DNA from: Bacteroidota bacterium
Lineage (GTDB): Bacteria; Bacteroidota; Ignavibacteria; Ignavibacteriales; Melioribacteraceae
Direction of reading: 5' to 3'
NCBI GenBank assembly: GCA_018829205.1
Contig: JAHJUE010000031.1
Coordinates: forward strand, 58,501-122,500
DNA length: 64,000 nt
Each line of letters opens with the position of its first letter. Position 1 is the first letter of the stretch. The position numbers were made by a program, and so were the translations under genes. The notes beneath the pieces are model-generated. The model did not search any database, had not been told where the DNA came from, and saw only the letters and a program-made list of their open reading frames with translations. This document shows positions 16,953 to 26,129 of this stretch, in pieces.

Positions 16953-18398
16953 TTAATCTCTTCTTTCTTCCAATTTTTTCTTGAGCAGTTCGTTTACAAT
17001 GCCGGGGTTGGCCTTGCCTTTACTTTCTTTCATAATTTGACCGACAAAAAAACCTAAAACTTTTTCTTTTCCGCTCAGATATTCTTTAATTTGTCCTTCG
17101 TTTTCGTTTAATATTTTCTCTATAATTCCTTCTATTGCGGAAGTATCGGTTATCTGCACAAGATTTTTTTCTTTAACAATTAATTCAGGGTCAGAATTAT
17201 CCTTCAGCATTTCGGGGAAAACATCTTTTGCAATTTTCCCGCTGATTGTGTTGTTGTTTATCAGTTCAATTAATTTTCCTAAATTCTTTGGTGAGATTGG
17301 AAAATCTTTTGGCGAAATTTTTTCATCATTAATATATTTTAATATATCTCCCATAACCCAGTTGCTTGCGGATTTATAGTCATTAGTTACTGTTAATACC
17401 TCTTCGTAATAGTCAGCCAGCGGTTTTTCCGAAGTTAATAAATCGGCATCGTAAAGAGGAAGTTTGTAATTGTTGATAAATCTTTCTTTACGCGCGTCTG
17501 CTAATTCCGGCAACGATTTAAGAATTTCATTTTTCCAGCTATCGGTTATAATTATCGGCAGCAGATCCGGATCGAGAAAATATCTGTAATCATGGGCTCC
17601 TTCCTTGCTGCGCATCGGCATAGCTTCATTCAAATCTGCGTTCCATAATAATGTCTGCTGTGTTATAATTCCACCGTCTTCAACAATTTCAATCTGTCTG
17701 GCTATTTCAAAATCAATTGCCCGTTCAACATTACGGAAGGAATTCATATTTTTAACTTCAGTTTTTGTGCCCAGTTCCTTTTGACCGAAAGGACGTATTG
17801 ATATATTAGCGTCGCAGCGGAGCGAACCTTCTTCCATATTTCCGTCGCATATTCCTAAATATGTTAAAACCTGTTTTATTTTCGTCAAATATAAATATGC
17901 TTCTTCGGCCGTGCGTATATCCGGTTCGCTCACTATTTCAATTAACGGAGTTCCGCAGCGGTTAACATCTACAAGCGTTTCTCCGCCTCTATCATGTATT
18001 GATTTCCCGGCATCTTCTTCCATATGGATTCTTGTAATACCGATTCTTTTCGCCGAGCCGTCGCTCTTAACAACATCAATATAACCATGTTCGCAAATCG
18101 GTTCTTCATATTGTGAAATTTGATATCCTTTAGGAAGATCAGGGTAAAAATAATTTTTACGAGCAAATACTGATTTTTTATTAATTGCGCAATTTGTAGC
18201 GAGTCCCATTAGAACCGAATATTCAACTACTTTTTTATTCATAACAGGAAGTACGCCGGGATGTCCTAAACAGACCGGACAAACATTTGTGTTAGGCGGG
18301 TTGCCGAATTTAGTGGAGCACCCGCAGAAAATTTTTGTATCGGTTAATAATTGCGCGTGAACTTCCAATCCGATAACGGCTTCGTATTTATTGTTCAT
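16953..18398 (-). CDS. gatB: Asp/Glu-tRNA amidotransferase subunit B
   Basis: GatB is the kinase and tRNA-binding subunit of GatCAB, which amidates misacylated Glu-tRNA(Gln) and Asp-tRNA(Asn). The N-terminus shows EAVIGLEVHAQL, then PVCLGHPGVLPVMN, ITRIHMEEDAGKS and GTPLIEIVSEPD. The C-terminal YqeY-like tail ends in VGQIMKESKGKANPGIVNELL. At 481 residues it is full length. The gatC gene is elsewhere in the window (35912), and no gatA is present, so the three subunits are not in one operon here. Confidence 0.96.
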   Translation of the reverse strand: MNNKYEAVIGLEVHAQLLTDTKIFCGCSTKFGNPPNTNVCPVCLGHPGVLPVMNKKVVEYSVLMGLATNCAINKKSVFARKNYFYPDLPKGYQISQYEEPICEHGYIDVVKSDGSAKRIGITRIHMEEDAGKSIHDRGGETLVDVNRCGTPLIEIVSEPDIRTAEEAYLYLTKIKQVLTYLGICDGNMEEGSLRCDANISIRPFGQKELGTKTEVKNMNSFRNVERAIDFEIARQIEIVEDGGIITQQTLLWNADLNEAMPMRSKEGAHDYRYFLDPDLLPIIITDSWKNEILKSLPELADARKERFINNYKLPLYDADLLTSEKPLADYYEEVLTVTNDYKSASNWVMGDILKYINDEKISPKDFPISPKNLGKLIELINNNTISGKIAKDVFPEMLKDNSDPELIVKEKNLVQITDTSAIEGIIEKILNENEGQIKEYLSGKEKVLGFFVGQIMKESKGKANPGIVNELLKKKLEERRD

Positions 18399-18469
18399 AA
18401 ATTTATAGGGAATAATTTCAAAAATAGATTTGCGAAATATAGGAATAAAATATTAGTAACTGCAAACGG

Positions 18470-18537
18470 ATTGAATGTATGTATAGTTGAATGATCATAT
18501 TCAAAATTTCATGCATCCATTAATTCATTCATTCGAA
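18470..18537. repeat. imperfect inverted repeat with ATTCATTC words
   Basis: TTGAATG words on the left and CATTCATTCGAA on the right form an imperfect hairpin between two minus-strand genes (gatB and the J-domain gene). No gene is visible in it. Confidence 0.5.
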
Positions 18538-18541
18538 CTTT

Positions 18542-19588
18542 TTACAAATCATACTTCTTTTTAAACCATTCGTATGCCTGGTTTATTTGTTTGCTTTTAT
18601 TTTCGGCAAGATCAATTAATTCCTGTCCAAGGTCCGAGACTTTATCCGGATGATATTTAGCTATAAGTTCCAAATATTTTTTTCTTATTTGAGATTTTGT
18701 TACCTGTCCTTTTAATCCGAAAAGATCGCCGAAAAATTTTGATTTTTCCATTTCCGAACCGCGGTCAAACTCAAAAGAATACTGCTGTTTAGAATAAGCT
18801 CCTTCGTACTTTTCGTATCGTTCATATTTTTCATAACGTTCGTATTTCTCATATTTTTTATAATTCTCATCGTTTGGATTATTCCATGTTGATTTTCTTT
18901 TTCTATATTTTCTTTTTGAACCGCCGTTAATAGGGCCGGCAATTGAAGATATCATTTTATAAAAAATTTCATCGGCATACTTTGTTTTGGATAAGTATTC
19001 GAGCATGTTGTGATTAAGTTCCGACCAGTCGGTTGTTGTTATCATTTCGGCTTCTTCGGTTAATCTTACCTTTAAATATTTACCCGATACTTTTTGATAA
19101 ATAGTTTTAAGCTTGTTTTCTTCAACAATCGGATTGTAAATTTTTAGAATATGATTCGCCCATTCGTCCGATCCCATTTTCATTATTAATGTAAAGAGCA
19201 GAAGATATTCAGTTAAAACAAAATCAGGCGGAACATCATTAAGTAATTTTGATGAAAATAAAATACATTGCTGCCTTCCGTATAACGTATAAATGAATTC
19301 CGTTAAAGTTTCAGTTCCGTTTAATCCGAAATTATTTATGAATGCCGTATTAACCGCCGCAGAGGTGAAATTGTTTTTAAAGTCCCACGAGTTTTTAAAA
19401 TCAAATTCAAGTGTATTTTGAGAAAAGTTAGTTAAGCTGTTCTGCACCTGACCAATTGTTAACCATAATTGTCTGTAAACTTCGTCATATACTCCGTAGG
19501 CGGCTTCAAACTTCCCTAAATCGAAAAGAATATCTCCGGAGTTTCTTAAGCTGGATATATTACTGGATAAATATTTTTTTTGAGCCAT
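18542..19588 (-). CDS. protein with C-terminal J-domain
   Basis: The last 65 residues of this 348-residue protein form a DnaJ domain: FGLKGQVTKSQIRKKYLELIAKYHPDKVSD with the HPD motif near residue 313 and INQAYEWFKK at the end. It would recruit and stimulate a DnaK-type chaperone. The first 235 residues are helical and match nothing I recognise. Between them lies a run of near-identical YEKYERYEK units (about 237-255) rich in Tyr, Glu, Lys and Arg, probably a linker prone to length variation. No signal peptide or membrane segment is seen, so it should be cytoplasmic. Confidence 0.75.
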   Translation of the reverse strand: MAQKKYLSSNISSLRNSGDILFDLGKFEAAYGVYDEVYRQLWLTIGQVQNSLTNFSQNTLEFDFKNSWDFKNNFTSAAVNTAFINNFGLNGTETLTEFIYTLYGRQQCILFSSKLLNDVPPDFVLTEYLLLFTLIMKMGSDEWANHILKIYNPIVEENKLKTIYQKVSGKYLKVRLTEEAEMITTTDWSELNHNMLEYLSKTKYADEIFYKMISSIAGPINGGSKRKYRKRKSTWNNPNDENYKKYEKYERYEKYERYEKYEGAYSKQQYSFEFDRGSEMEKSKFFGDLFGLKGQVTKSQIRKKYLELIAKYHPDKVSDLGQELIDLAENKSKQINQAYEWFKKKYDL

Positions 19589-19774
19589 ATAATAATTTCA
19601 ATTGAAGAGTTTAATATTAATCACCGCGGTTTCAAATTCAAAATACTATTCTAAATGTTATGATTCCGCAGTATGAACATAACATCCCAAGGTATTATCG
19701 GATTAATTAAAAAATATTTTAATTGACAAAATTATTTGATAATTTAAGAGCAGAACAATAAAATACAGGTCCAT

Positions 19775-20500
19775 ATGAAATTAGATGTTGTTGCTTTTGC
19801 GGCTCATCCGGATGATGTCGAACTTTCGATAGGCGGCACAATCGCTAAATTTACAAAAGCCGGCTATAAAGTTGGAATTATTGATCTTACTCAAGGTGAA
19901 CTAGGAACAAGGGGTTCTGTTGAAATAAGAAAAAAAGAAGCTGAAAAAGCGTCTGAGATTCTGGGTATCGAACTTAGAGAAAACTTAAGTATACCCGACG
20001 GCAAGGTAAAATTTAGTGAAGAATATTTAAAATTAATCGTAATAAAAATTCGAAAGTATCAGCCTAAAATAATTTTCGCTCCACATTTCCATGACCGTCA
20101 TCCTGATCATATAGGAGCGGCTGAACTGGTTAAAAACGCTATGTTTTTTTCGGGAACTCCGAAATATGAAACTGAAGTAAACGGGAAATCGCAAAAAGCT
20201 TTCAGGCCGAATCATTTATTCTACTTTATGCAGACGTATGAATTTGACCCGACATTTATTAATGATGTAAGCGAGACATTCGAAATTAAAATGGAAGCGG
20301 TTCGTGCTTATTCCTCACAGTTCTATAATCCGAAAAGTAATGAGCCCGAAACATTAATTAGCAGTCGAGGATTTATCGAATACCTTGAAGCCCGCTCAAA
20401 ATTTTACGGATTTCAGATTCGGAAAAATTACGGCGAGCCGCTCTATTCTGAAGAAAGAATTGAATTTAATTTGAACAATTTACTTAACAAAAAAGGTTAA
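19775..20500 (+). CDS. bshB1: bacillithiol biosynthesis deacetylase BshB1
   Basis: BshB1 removes the acetyl group from GlcNAc-malate, the second step of bacillithiol synthesis. The 241-residue protein has the PIG-L/LmbE zinc motif AHPDD (10-14), DLTQGELGTRGS near 37-48, RENLSIPDGKV and HFHDRHPDHIGA near 110-121. The extended TQGELGTRG motif favours BshB1 over other LmbE deacetylases. bshA and bshC are not in the window. The next gene follows after one base, so the two are co-transcribed. Confidence 0.9.
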   Translation: MKLDVVAFAAHPDDVELSIGGTIAKFTKAGYKVGIIDLTQGELGTRGSVEIRKKEAEKASEILGIELRENLSIPDGKVKFSEEYLKLIVIKIRKYQPKIIFAPHFHDRHPDHIGAAELVKNAMFFSGTPKYETEVNGKSQKAFRPNHLFYFMQTYEFDPTFINDVSETFEIKMEAVRAYSSQFYNPKSNEPETLISSRGFIEYLEARSKFYGFQIRKNYGEPLYSEERIEFNLNNLLNKKG

Positions 20501-20501
20501 A

Positions 20502-21401
20502 ATGAAAATTGCGTTTCTGGGTACCGGATTGATGGGCTTTCCCATGGCTAAAAGACTTTGCGCCGCGGGTTACGAGTTAAATGTTTATAACAGATCTAAA
20601 AACAAAGCCGAAGAACTTGTTAATTTTAATGCTAATGTTTGCGACACGCCTGCCGAAGCGATAATAAACTCCGATACCGTAATTATAATGCTGTCCGAAT
20701 ATTACGCCGTATGCAGTACACTTTTTAATCTTCAAAATAACAGCGTCTCTGGCTCTAAAAATATTTTGAAAGGTAAAACCGTAATTCAAATGAGCACAAT
20801 CTCGCCGGATGAAAATATTTTATTAAAAGATAGAATTGAAAAATTAGGAGCTGAATTTTTTGAAGCCCCGGTTCTAGGAAGTTTGCCGCAAATTGAAGCT
20901 GGTAAATTGGTGGTATTAGTTGGATCTGAAAAAGATCAATTTGAAAAATATAAAGATTTGTTTAATAATTTCGGAGATGATATAATTCATTTCGGCGAAG
21001 TGGGAAAAGCTTCTTCGGCTAAGCTTGCATTAAACCAAATGATTATTTCTCTTACTTCGGCATTTTCAATGAGTTTGGGTTATGTAATAAACATGGGGGT
21101 TGATGTTGAAAAATTTATGAGGGTATTGAGAAAAAGTGCTCTTTACGCCCCTACATTTGATAAAAAATTAGATAATATGTTAAACCGTGATTTCAAAAAT
21201 CCGAATTTTCCGGTTAAGCATTTATTAAAAGACGCAAAACTTATGAATAATCAATTCGCAAAAAACGGAATAAATAATTTAATTCTGGAATCGGTAATAA
21301 AAATACTAAAAACTACTATTGACGAAGGTTATTCAGAATACGATTATTCAGCATTGTATAATTCCATCCATCCCGAAATTAAAGCACCTTTTAGTAAATA
21401 G
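20502..21401 (+). CDS. beta-hydroxyacid dehydrogenase family oxidoreductase
   Basis: A 299-residue NAD(P)-dependent enzyme of the 3-hydroxyisobutyrate dehydrogenase/glyoxylate reductase family. The N-terminal Rossmann motif is FLGTGLMGFPMAKRL (4-18). The substrate-binding PVLGSLPQIEAGKL segment follows, and the catalytic lysine is probably the first Lys of AKLALNQMI near residue 170. The exact substrate cannot be read. It sits one base after bshB1 and 52 bases before the DUF302 gene; whether it takes part in thiol metabolism is unknown. Confidence 0.85.
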   Translation: MKIAFLGTGLMGFPMAKRLCAAGYELNVYNRSKNKAEELVNFNANVCDTPAEAIINSDTVIIMLSEYYAVCSTLFNLQNNSVSGSKNILKGKTVIQMSTISPDENILLKDRIEKLGAEFFEAPVLGSLPQIEAGKLVVLVGSEKDQFEKYKDLFNNFGDDIIHFGEVGKASSAKLALNQMIISLTSAFSMSLGYVINMGVDVEKFMRVLRKSALYAPTFDKKLDNMLNRDFKNPNFPVKHLLKDAKLMNNQFAKNGINNLILESVIKILKTTIDEGYSEYDYSALYNSIHPEIKAPFSK

Positions 21402-21442
21402 TCTGAATCCAATATTCGGATACCGCATCTTACATGATAAAA

Positions 21443-21448
21443 AAGGAG
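21443..21448 (+). promoter_or_regulatory. ribosome-binding site fixing the DUF302 start
   Basis: AAGGAG six bases before ATG 21454 selects this start over an upstream in-frame ATG at 21319 that would overlap the oxidoreductase gene by 83 bases. Confidence 0.75.
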
Positions 21449-21453
21449 AAATT

Positions 21454-21840
21454 ATGAGTTACTACTATGCAAAAAAAGTAGATTATACTTTTGATGAGTC
21501 TGTTCAAAAAATTACCAATGAATTAAAAGAAGTAGGGTTCGGAATTTTAACTGAAATTGATGTTAAAGAAACACTAAAGAAAAAAATTGATGTTGATTTC
21601 AGAAAATATAAAATTCTGGGTGCATGCAATCCTAATTTCGCGCATAAAGCTTTGCTTGCAGAAGATAAAATTGGAGTTCTTCTTCCTTGCAGCGTAATTG
21701 TTCAGGAACTTGAGGACGGAAAATGTGAAATCGCGGTGATGAATCCGATGGAAGCTATGTCCGTCGTAACAAATGATAAACTCGCGCCAATAGCCGGAGA
21801 AGTCAACAGCCTGCTGGAATCCGCGCTTCAGAAAGTTTAA
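21454..21840 (+). CDS. DUF302 family protein
   Basis: The 128-residue protein fits DUF302: an opening YTFDESVQKITNELKEVGFGILTEIDVKETLKKK, then FRKYKILGACNPNFAHKAL and an end VNSLLESALQKV. The family forms small alpha/beta dimers of unknown function and is often found near thiol, sulfur or metal genes. Here it follows bshB1 and a dehydrogenase, which is compatible with such a link but does not prove it. The conserved cysteines (GACNPN and LLPCSV) could be functional. A terminator follows directly. Confidence 0.85.
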   Translation: MSYYYAKKVDYTFDESVQKITNELKEVGFGILTEIDVKETLKKKIDVDFRKYKILGACNPNFAHKALLAEDKIGVLLPCSVIVQELEDGKCEIAVMNPMEAMSVVTNDKLAPIAGEVNSLLESALQKV

Positions 21841-21842
21841 TT

Positions 21843-21873
21843 AATGGGCAAATATTAATTTTGCCCATTTTTA
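21843..21873 (+). terminator. rho-independent terminator after the DUF302 gene
   Basis: AATGGGCAAA and TTTGCCCATT pair around a seven-base loop, followed by a T-rich run. It ends the bshB1-dehydrogenase-DUF302 unit. Confidence 0.85.
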
Positions 21874-21981
21874 AAATAATCTCATCAAAAAATAAAAGAT
21901 AAAATATCCTCAGACTTTGTTCAAAATCTCTTTATTTTTTATTCTATCGTTCGATAATATTTGTAAAAATGTGTGTCCGGC

Positions 21982-23028
21982 ATGAAATGGAATGGTATTT
22001 CAAAAATATACTACTCAAACGGTTTGCTTCGGCAGGAAATTAATTATAAAGAAGGTCTGCGTGAAGGCTATACAAATGAATATAGTCTTTCGGGTAAACT
22101 GATAGAAAAACATTATTACAAAGACAATCTAAGAGAAGGAGTATCAACATCTTATTTTGATGACGGCAGTTTAAAATCAAAACTATTCTACAAACATAAT
22201 AAACTCCACGGCAAAGCTTATTATTATTATCAATCGGGAGTATGTAATGAAGAAATTGATTATTCAGATGGAAGCTGCGATGGCGATTATAAAATATTCT
22301 ATGACAATTCTTCATTAAAAGAAATTATACCCTATAAAAACAACAAAAGAGAAGGAACGGCAAAACAGTTTAAAAGAAACGGTTTGTTAATTTCTGAAAC
22401 TCCTTACAGAGAAGATTTTATTTTCGGTGAAGTAAAATATTTTTATCCCGACGGAGAGTTAAAGTCGGTTGTAACTTATAAGGAAGGCATAAAAGACGGC
22501 CCGACAAAAATATATTATAAATCGGGGTCATTAAAAGAGAATAAGAATCATCAAAATAACCGCGTTGAAGGGAAGGTATTTACATATTACAAAAGCGGAT
22601 CTCTTAAAGGAGAATGGAATTATTCCAACGGTAAACCTCACGGCGAATCTAAATTTTATTATGAAGAAGGCATTCTTTTAGGCGTAAAAAATTTTGAAGA
22701 CGGAAAAGATAACGGACCCACAAAGGTGTTTTATAAAAACGGGAATCTAAAAGAAGAAGTCGAGTTTTTTCCCGGGAATAAAAAACGTAATGTAAAAAAG
22801 TACGATATTGAAGGGAAACTAATTCTTCCTTCTATAGATGAAGAAAAACTAATTAATACTGAAACTGATAATAAAAATACCGGCCAAATTAAAATCAAAT
22901 CAAAAAATGAACTTAAAGGAATAAAGAAAGTTCTAATTATTTTTACAAAGGAGAACTTGAAAAAAATCGCACTTGCTGCCGCTTTTATTATCACTTTATA
23001 TTCAATAGTTATTTATTTAATCGGATAG
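21982..23028 (+). CDS. YwqK/MORN-like repeat protein with C-terminal membrane anchor
   Basis: About 11 copies of a 23-residue unit of the form G-x-x-x-x-Y-Y-x-x-G-x-L-K-x-x-x-x-Y-x-x-g-x-x-x-G run through residues 3-260, the pattern of the YwqK/toxin-antitoxin-like repeat family, related in look to MORN repeats. A basic, Asn-rich linker and one hydrophobic segment (LAAAFIITLYSIVIYLIG) end the protein. There is no signal peptide, so the repeats are probably cytoplasmic with a tail anchor. Function is unknown. The ATG at 21982 is preferred; a GTG nine bases earlier is the alternative. It stands alone, between a terminator and a 210-base gap. Confidence 0.75.
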   Translation: MKWNGISKIYYSNGLLRQEINYKEGLREGYTNEYSLSGKLIEKHYYKDNLREGVSTSYFDDGSLKSKLFYKHNKLHGKAYYYYQSGVCNEEIDYSDGSCDGDYKIFYDNSSLKEIIPYKNNKREGTAKQFKRNGLLISETPYREDFIFGEVKYFYPDGELKSVVTYKEGIKDGPTKIYYKSGSLKENKNHQNNRVEGKVFTYYKSGSLKGEWNYSNGKPHGESKFYYEEGILLGVKNFEDGKDNGPTKVFYKNGNLKEEVEFFPGNKKRNVKKYDIEGKLILPSIDEEKLINTETDNKNTGQIKIKSKNELKGIKKVLIIFTKENLKKIALAAAFIITLYSIVIYLIG

Positions 23029-23240
23029 TTTTTTTAGTTGTAATAATCCCACAATAAATCAGCCAGTTTCAAAAAACAAACTTTCCATCATTTTGTTATT
23101 AAAACACAAAATTTGCTTATATTATTATTCCCATTCTAAAATTCTTATAAAATTTACAATTTAATTAAGTTTTAACGAAACTTTTACAAATTTGATATTG
23201 TAGAAAAAACTTGAAAATTAACAAAAAGTGAGGCATAAAT

Positions 23241-24224
23241 TTGGAGATTACTGAACTTAACGAGAAGATTAAAAACGAAAGTGCTTTTGTCGACACTCTT
23301 TTTAGTGAAATCGGTAAAGCTATTGTCGGACAAAAGGAAATGGTTGAAAGACTAATTATTGGTCTTCTTTCAAACGGGCACGTACTTCTTGAGGGTGTAC
23401 CAGGACTAGCAAAAACTCTCGCTATTAAATCGCTTGCCCAATCAATGCATGCCAAATTTCAGAGAATACAATTTACACCTGATCTGCTTCCTGCTGATTT
23501 GCTTGGTACTATGATTTACAGTCAGAAAGACGGAAACTTTTCTATTAAAAAAGGCCCCATTTTTTCGAATTTTATTCTAGCTGATGAAATAAACCGCGCT
23601 CCGGCAAAAGTTCAAAGCGCTTTGCTTGAAGCAATGCAGGAAAGGCAGGTAACAATTGGAGAAGAAACATTTAAACTGGATGAACCTTTTTTAGTACTTG
23701 CTACTCAAAACCCAATTGAGCAGGAAGGAACATATCCGCTTCCTGAAGCTCAGGTTGATAGATTTATGCTGAAGATTAAAATCACATATCCAAAACGCGA
23801 AGAAGAATTACTGATAATGAAACAGAATGTGGGCGGTATAATTTCGGAGATTAAACCAATTATTAAGACAGAAGATATACTCCGTGCCAGAAAATTGGTT
23901 CATGATGTTTATGTGGATGAGAAAATAGAAAAATATATACTTGATATTATTTTTGCTACAAGGAATCCGGAACAGTTCGGGTTAGAGAGTCTTAAAGAAC
24001 TTATTAGTTACGGCGGATCGCCAAGAGCAACAATAAATCTGGCGCTTGGGGCAAAATCAATGGCTTTTATTAAAAGAAGAGGATATGTTATTCCCGAAGA
24101 CGTAAGAGCAATATGTATGGATGTACTTAGACATAGAGTTGCTGTAACTTATGAAGCCGAAGCTGAAGATATAACTTCTGAAAACATAATAAGTGAAATT
24201 TTAAATAAGGTAGAAGTCCCATAA
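23241..24224 (+). CDS. MoxR family AAA+ ATPase
   Basis: MoxR ATPases are chaperone-like partners of VWA proteins and head Bat-type operons. This 327-residue protein has a variant Walker A GVPGLAKTLAIKS, Walker B FILADEINRAPAKVQSALLEAMQE and sensor regions LATQNPIEQEGTYPLPEAQVDRFM. The start is TTG at 23241. It is the first of eight genes running to 31841 on the same strand and is followed by the DUF58 gene after an 82-base gap containing an inverted repeat. Confidence 0.93.
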   Translation: MEITELNEKIKNESAFVDTLFSEIGKAIVGQKEMVERLIIGLLSNGHVLLEGVPGLAKTLAIKSLAQSMHAKFQRIQFTPDLLPADLLGTMIYSQKDGNFSIKKGPIFSNFILADEINRAPAKVQSALLEAMQERQVTIGEETFKLDEPFLVLATQNPIEQEGTYPLPEAQVDRFMLKIKITYPKREEELLIMKQNVGGIISEIKPIIKTEDILRARKLVHDVYVDEKIEKYILDIIFATRNPEQFGLESLKELISYGGSPRATINLALGAKSMAFIKRRGYVIPEDVRAICMDVLRHRVAVTYEAEAEDITSENIISEILNKVEVP

Positions 24225-24244
24225 TATCTTTATCACTAACTTGA

Positions 24245-24278
24245 TCTTTATCTTGATAAGAAATGATAAAGATAAAGA
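24245..24278. repeat. intergenic inverted repeat, ATAAAGAT family
   Basis: TCTTTATCTT (24245-24254) and AAGATAAAGA (24269-24278) form a perfect 10-base stem with a 14-base loop inside the Bat operon, between moxR and the DUF58 gene. Further degenerate GATCTTTATC and GAGATCGAGAT words flank it. Confidence 0.65.
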
Positions 24279-24306
24279 CAATGATTGAGATCGAGATTTA
24301 TTAATT

Positions 24307-25182
24307 ATGCTTACAAGAGAACTATTAAAACAAGTCCGGCAGATAGAAATTAAAACACGCGGTGTTGTTAACGATGTGTTTTCGGGAGAATACCATTCCG
24401 TTTTTAAAGGCAGAGGAATGGAATTTTCCGAAGTACGCGAATATCAGCCAGGCGATGATGTTAGAAGTATCGATTGGAATGTTACTGCCAGGTTTGGTCA
24501 TCCGTATATCAAAATATTCGAAGAGGAAAGAGAACTTACCGTTATGCTGTTAGTGGATCTTAGCGGATCGCTAATATTCGGTACTGTTGAAAAAACCAAA
24601 CAGCAAATTGCCGCCGAACTTACAGCAGTTCTTGCATTCTCGGCCATGAAAAATAATGATAAAGTCGGGTTGATCTTATTTACAGATCAGATTGAAAAAT
24701 TTGTTCCCCCGCGCAAAGGCAGAAGTCACGTTCTTAGAATTATAAGAGAAGTACTTTCGTTTGAACCAAGGGGAAATAAAACTGATTTAAAAAACGCACT
24801 TGAATATTTTAATCATACTATAAAAAAGAAGAGCATTGCTTTTATGATTTCTGATTTTATTGACGATGGATATGAAAAAATAATCAGAATTGTCGGCAAG
24901 AAACATGATCTTATAGGACTTGTATTACGTGATCCGCGTGAAAGAGAAATTCCAAAGGCCGGATTAATAAAATTTAAAGATGCGGAAACTGGAGAATTTA
25001 GGTTTATTGATACGAACAGCAAAGATATTAGAGATTGGTTTTATATGAAACAAAAGGAAAATGATTCAAAACTAAGATCACTTTTTATTTCCGGGAGAAT
25101 TGATTCAATTAATATTAATACAGGTACATCATACGTGAAACCGCTTGTTGATTTTTTTAAACTGCGCGAAAAAAGATGGTAA
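24307..25182 (+). CDS. DUF58 domain protein of the Bat operon
   Basis: The 291-residue protein has the DUF58 signature GRGMEFSEVREYQPGDDVRSIDWNVTAR and a VWA-like metal site LLVDLSGSLIFG near residue 88. DUF58 proteins accompany MoxR and BatA/B in aerotolerance-type operons and are thought to act with them at the membrane, though the biochemical task is unsettled. No membrane segment is seen here. The stop overlaps the next gene by seven bases. Confidence 0.9.
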   Translation: MLTRELLKQVRQIEIKTRGVVNDVFSGEYHSVFKGRGMEFSEVREYQPGDDVRSIDWNVTARFGHPYIKIFEEERELTVMLLVDLSGSLIFGTVEKTKQQIAAELTAVLAFSAMKNNDKVGLILFTDQIEKFVPPRKGRSHVLRIIREVLSFEPRGNKTDLKNALEYFNHTIKKKSIAFMISDFIDDGYEKIIRIVGKKHDLIGLVLRDPREREIPKAGLIKFKDAETGEFRFIDTNSKDIRDWFYMKQKENDSKLRSLFISGRIDSININTGTSYVKPLVDFFKLREKRW

Positions 25183-26129
25183 AGAAAAATTTAAAATATT
25201 CAGTACTGATATTCTTTTTTATATTCTTAAAATTAGAAGCACAGAACATAGAAGTATACGCGGAAACCGATACCACGGATTATTATGTAGGCGATTATGT
25301 GCATTACAGAATTTCTCTTACATTTGACGAAAACATTAAAATATCTTCTATCGCTTTAAAAGACAGTCTTAAAAATTTGGAATTTATTAAAGAAGAACCG
25401 CCGGTTAAATCAAAGGGGAATAAAAAACAAGAAGTCTATAGATATATTCTTGCTGGCTATGATTCAAGTGAAGTAATTATTCCTCCCATTCCGGTATATT
25501 ACACAGTCGGAAATGATACCGCGATAAATGTAATTACAACTAACTCAGTCGCAATTGCTGTCCATACAATAGATGTCGACCCCGCAGCGGATATTAGAGA
25601 TGTAAAAGACCCTTTAAAAATACCGCTTAATTGGTTTCTGATTTTAGTTATTGTATTTGTGCTAGTTTTGATCGCAGCGCTATTCTATTTATGGTATAGA
25701 AATTATAAAAAGAAAAAAGAAGGCGCGGAAATTAAAGTGCCTAAAATTATAATTCCTCCTTATAAAATTGCTTTAAAAGAATTAAGAGATTTGGAAGATA
25801 AAAAACTTTGGCAGCAGAATTTAATAAAAGAATATCATTCGCAAGTAACAGGAATCATAAGAAAATATTTTGAAGCTAGATTTAATTTACTTGCCCTTGA
25901 AATGCCTTCATCCGAATTAATTGAAGAGATGAAGAATATAAAAGATGCTGAAAATATATTGGATCAAACAAGAGAGTTTCTTGAAAATGCGGATATGGTT
26001 AAATTCGCGAAATTTAAACCTATGCCTACTGTTAATGAAGAGATGATGAAACAAGCTTATTCAATCGTAGAAAAAACAAAACCTGCTGATTCGTCCAATG
26101 AATTAATTCCCGAGGAAGCAAATGTTTAG
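25176..26129 (+). CDS. BatD-like single-pass membrane protein
   Basis: The 317-residue protein has a signal peptide (to about 22), an extracytoplasmic beta-rich domain (YAETDTTDYYVGDYVHYRISLTF), one transmembrane helix near 150-172 (FLILVIVFVLVLIAALFYLW) and a cytoplasmic helical domain with KEYHSQVTGIIRKYFEARF. This layout is a short relative of BatD. It overlaps DUF58 by seven bases and batA by eight, so it belongs to the operon. I infer a scaffold or sensor role beside the VWA proteins. Confidence 0.8.
   Translation: MVKKNLKYSVLIFFFIFLKLEAQNIEVYAETDTTDYYVGDYVHYRISLTFDENIKISSIALKDSLKNLEFIKEEPPVKSKGNKKQEVYRYILAGYDSSEVIIPPIPVYYTVGNDTAINVITTNSVAIAVHTIDVDPAADIRDVKDPLKIPLNWFLILVIVFVLVLIAALFYLWYRNYKKKKEGAEIKVPKIIIPPYKIALKELRDLEDKKLWQQNLIKEYHSQVTGIIRKYFEARFNLLALEMPSSELIEEMKNIKDAENILDQTREFLENADMVKFAKFKPMPTVNEEMMKQAYSIVEKTKPADSSNELIPEEANV

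Noticed and set aside
19715..19760. TTGACA element before bshB1 as a promoter
   Set aside because: No acceptable -10 element at 16-18 bases; left as an isolated match in A+T-rich DNA.
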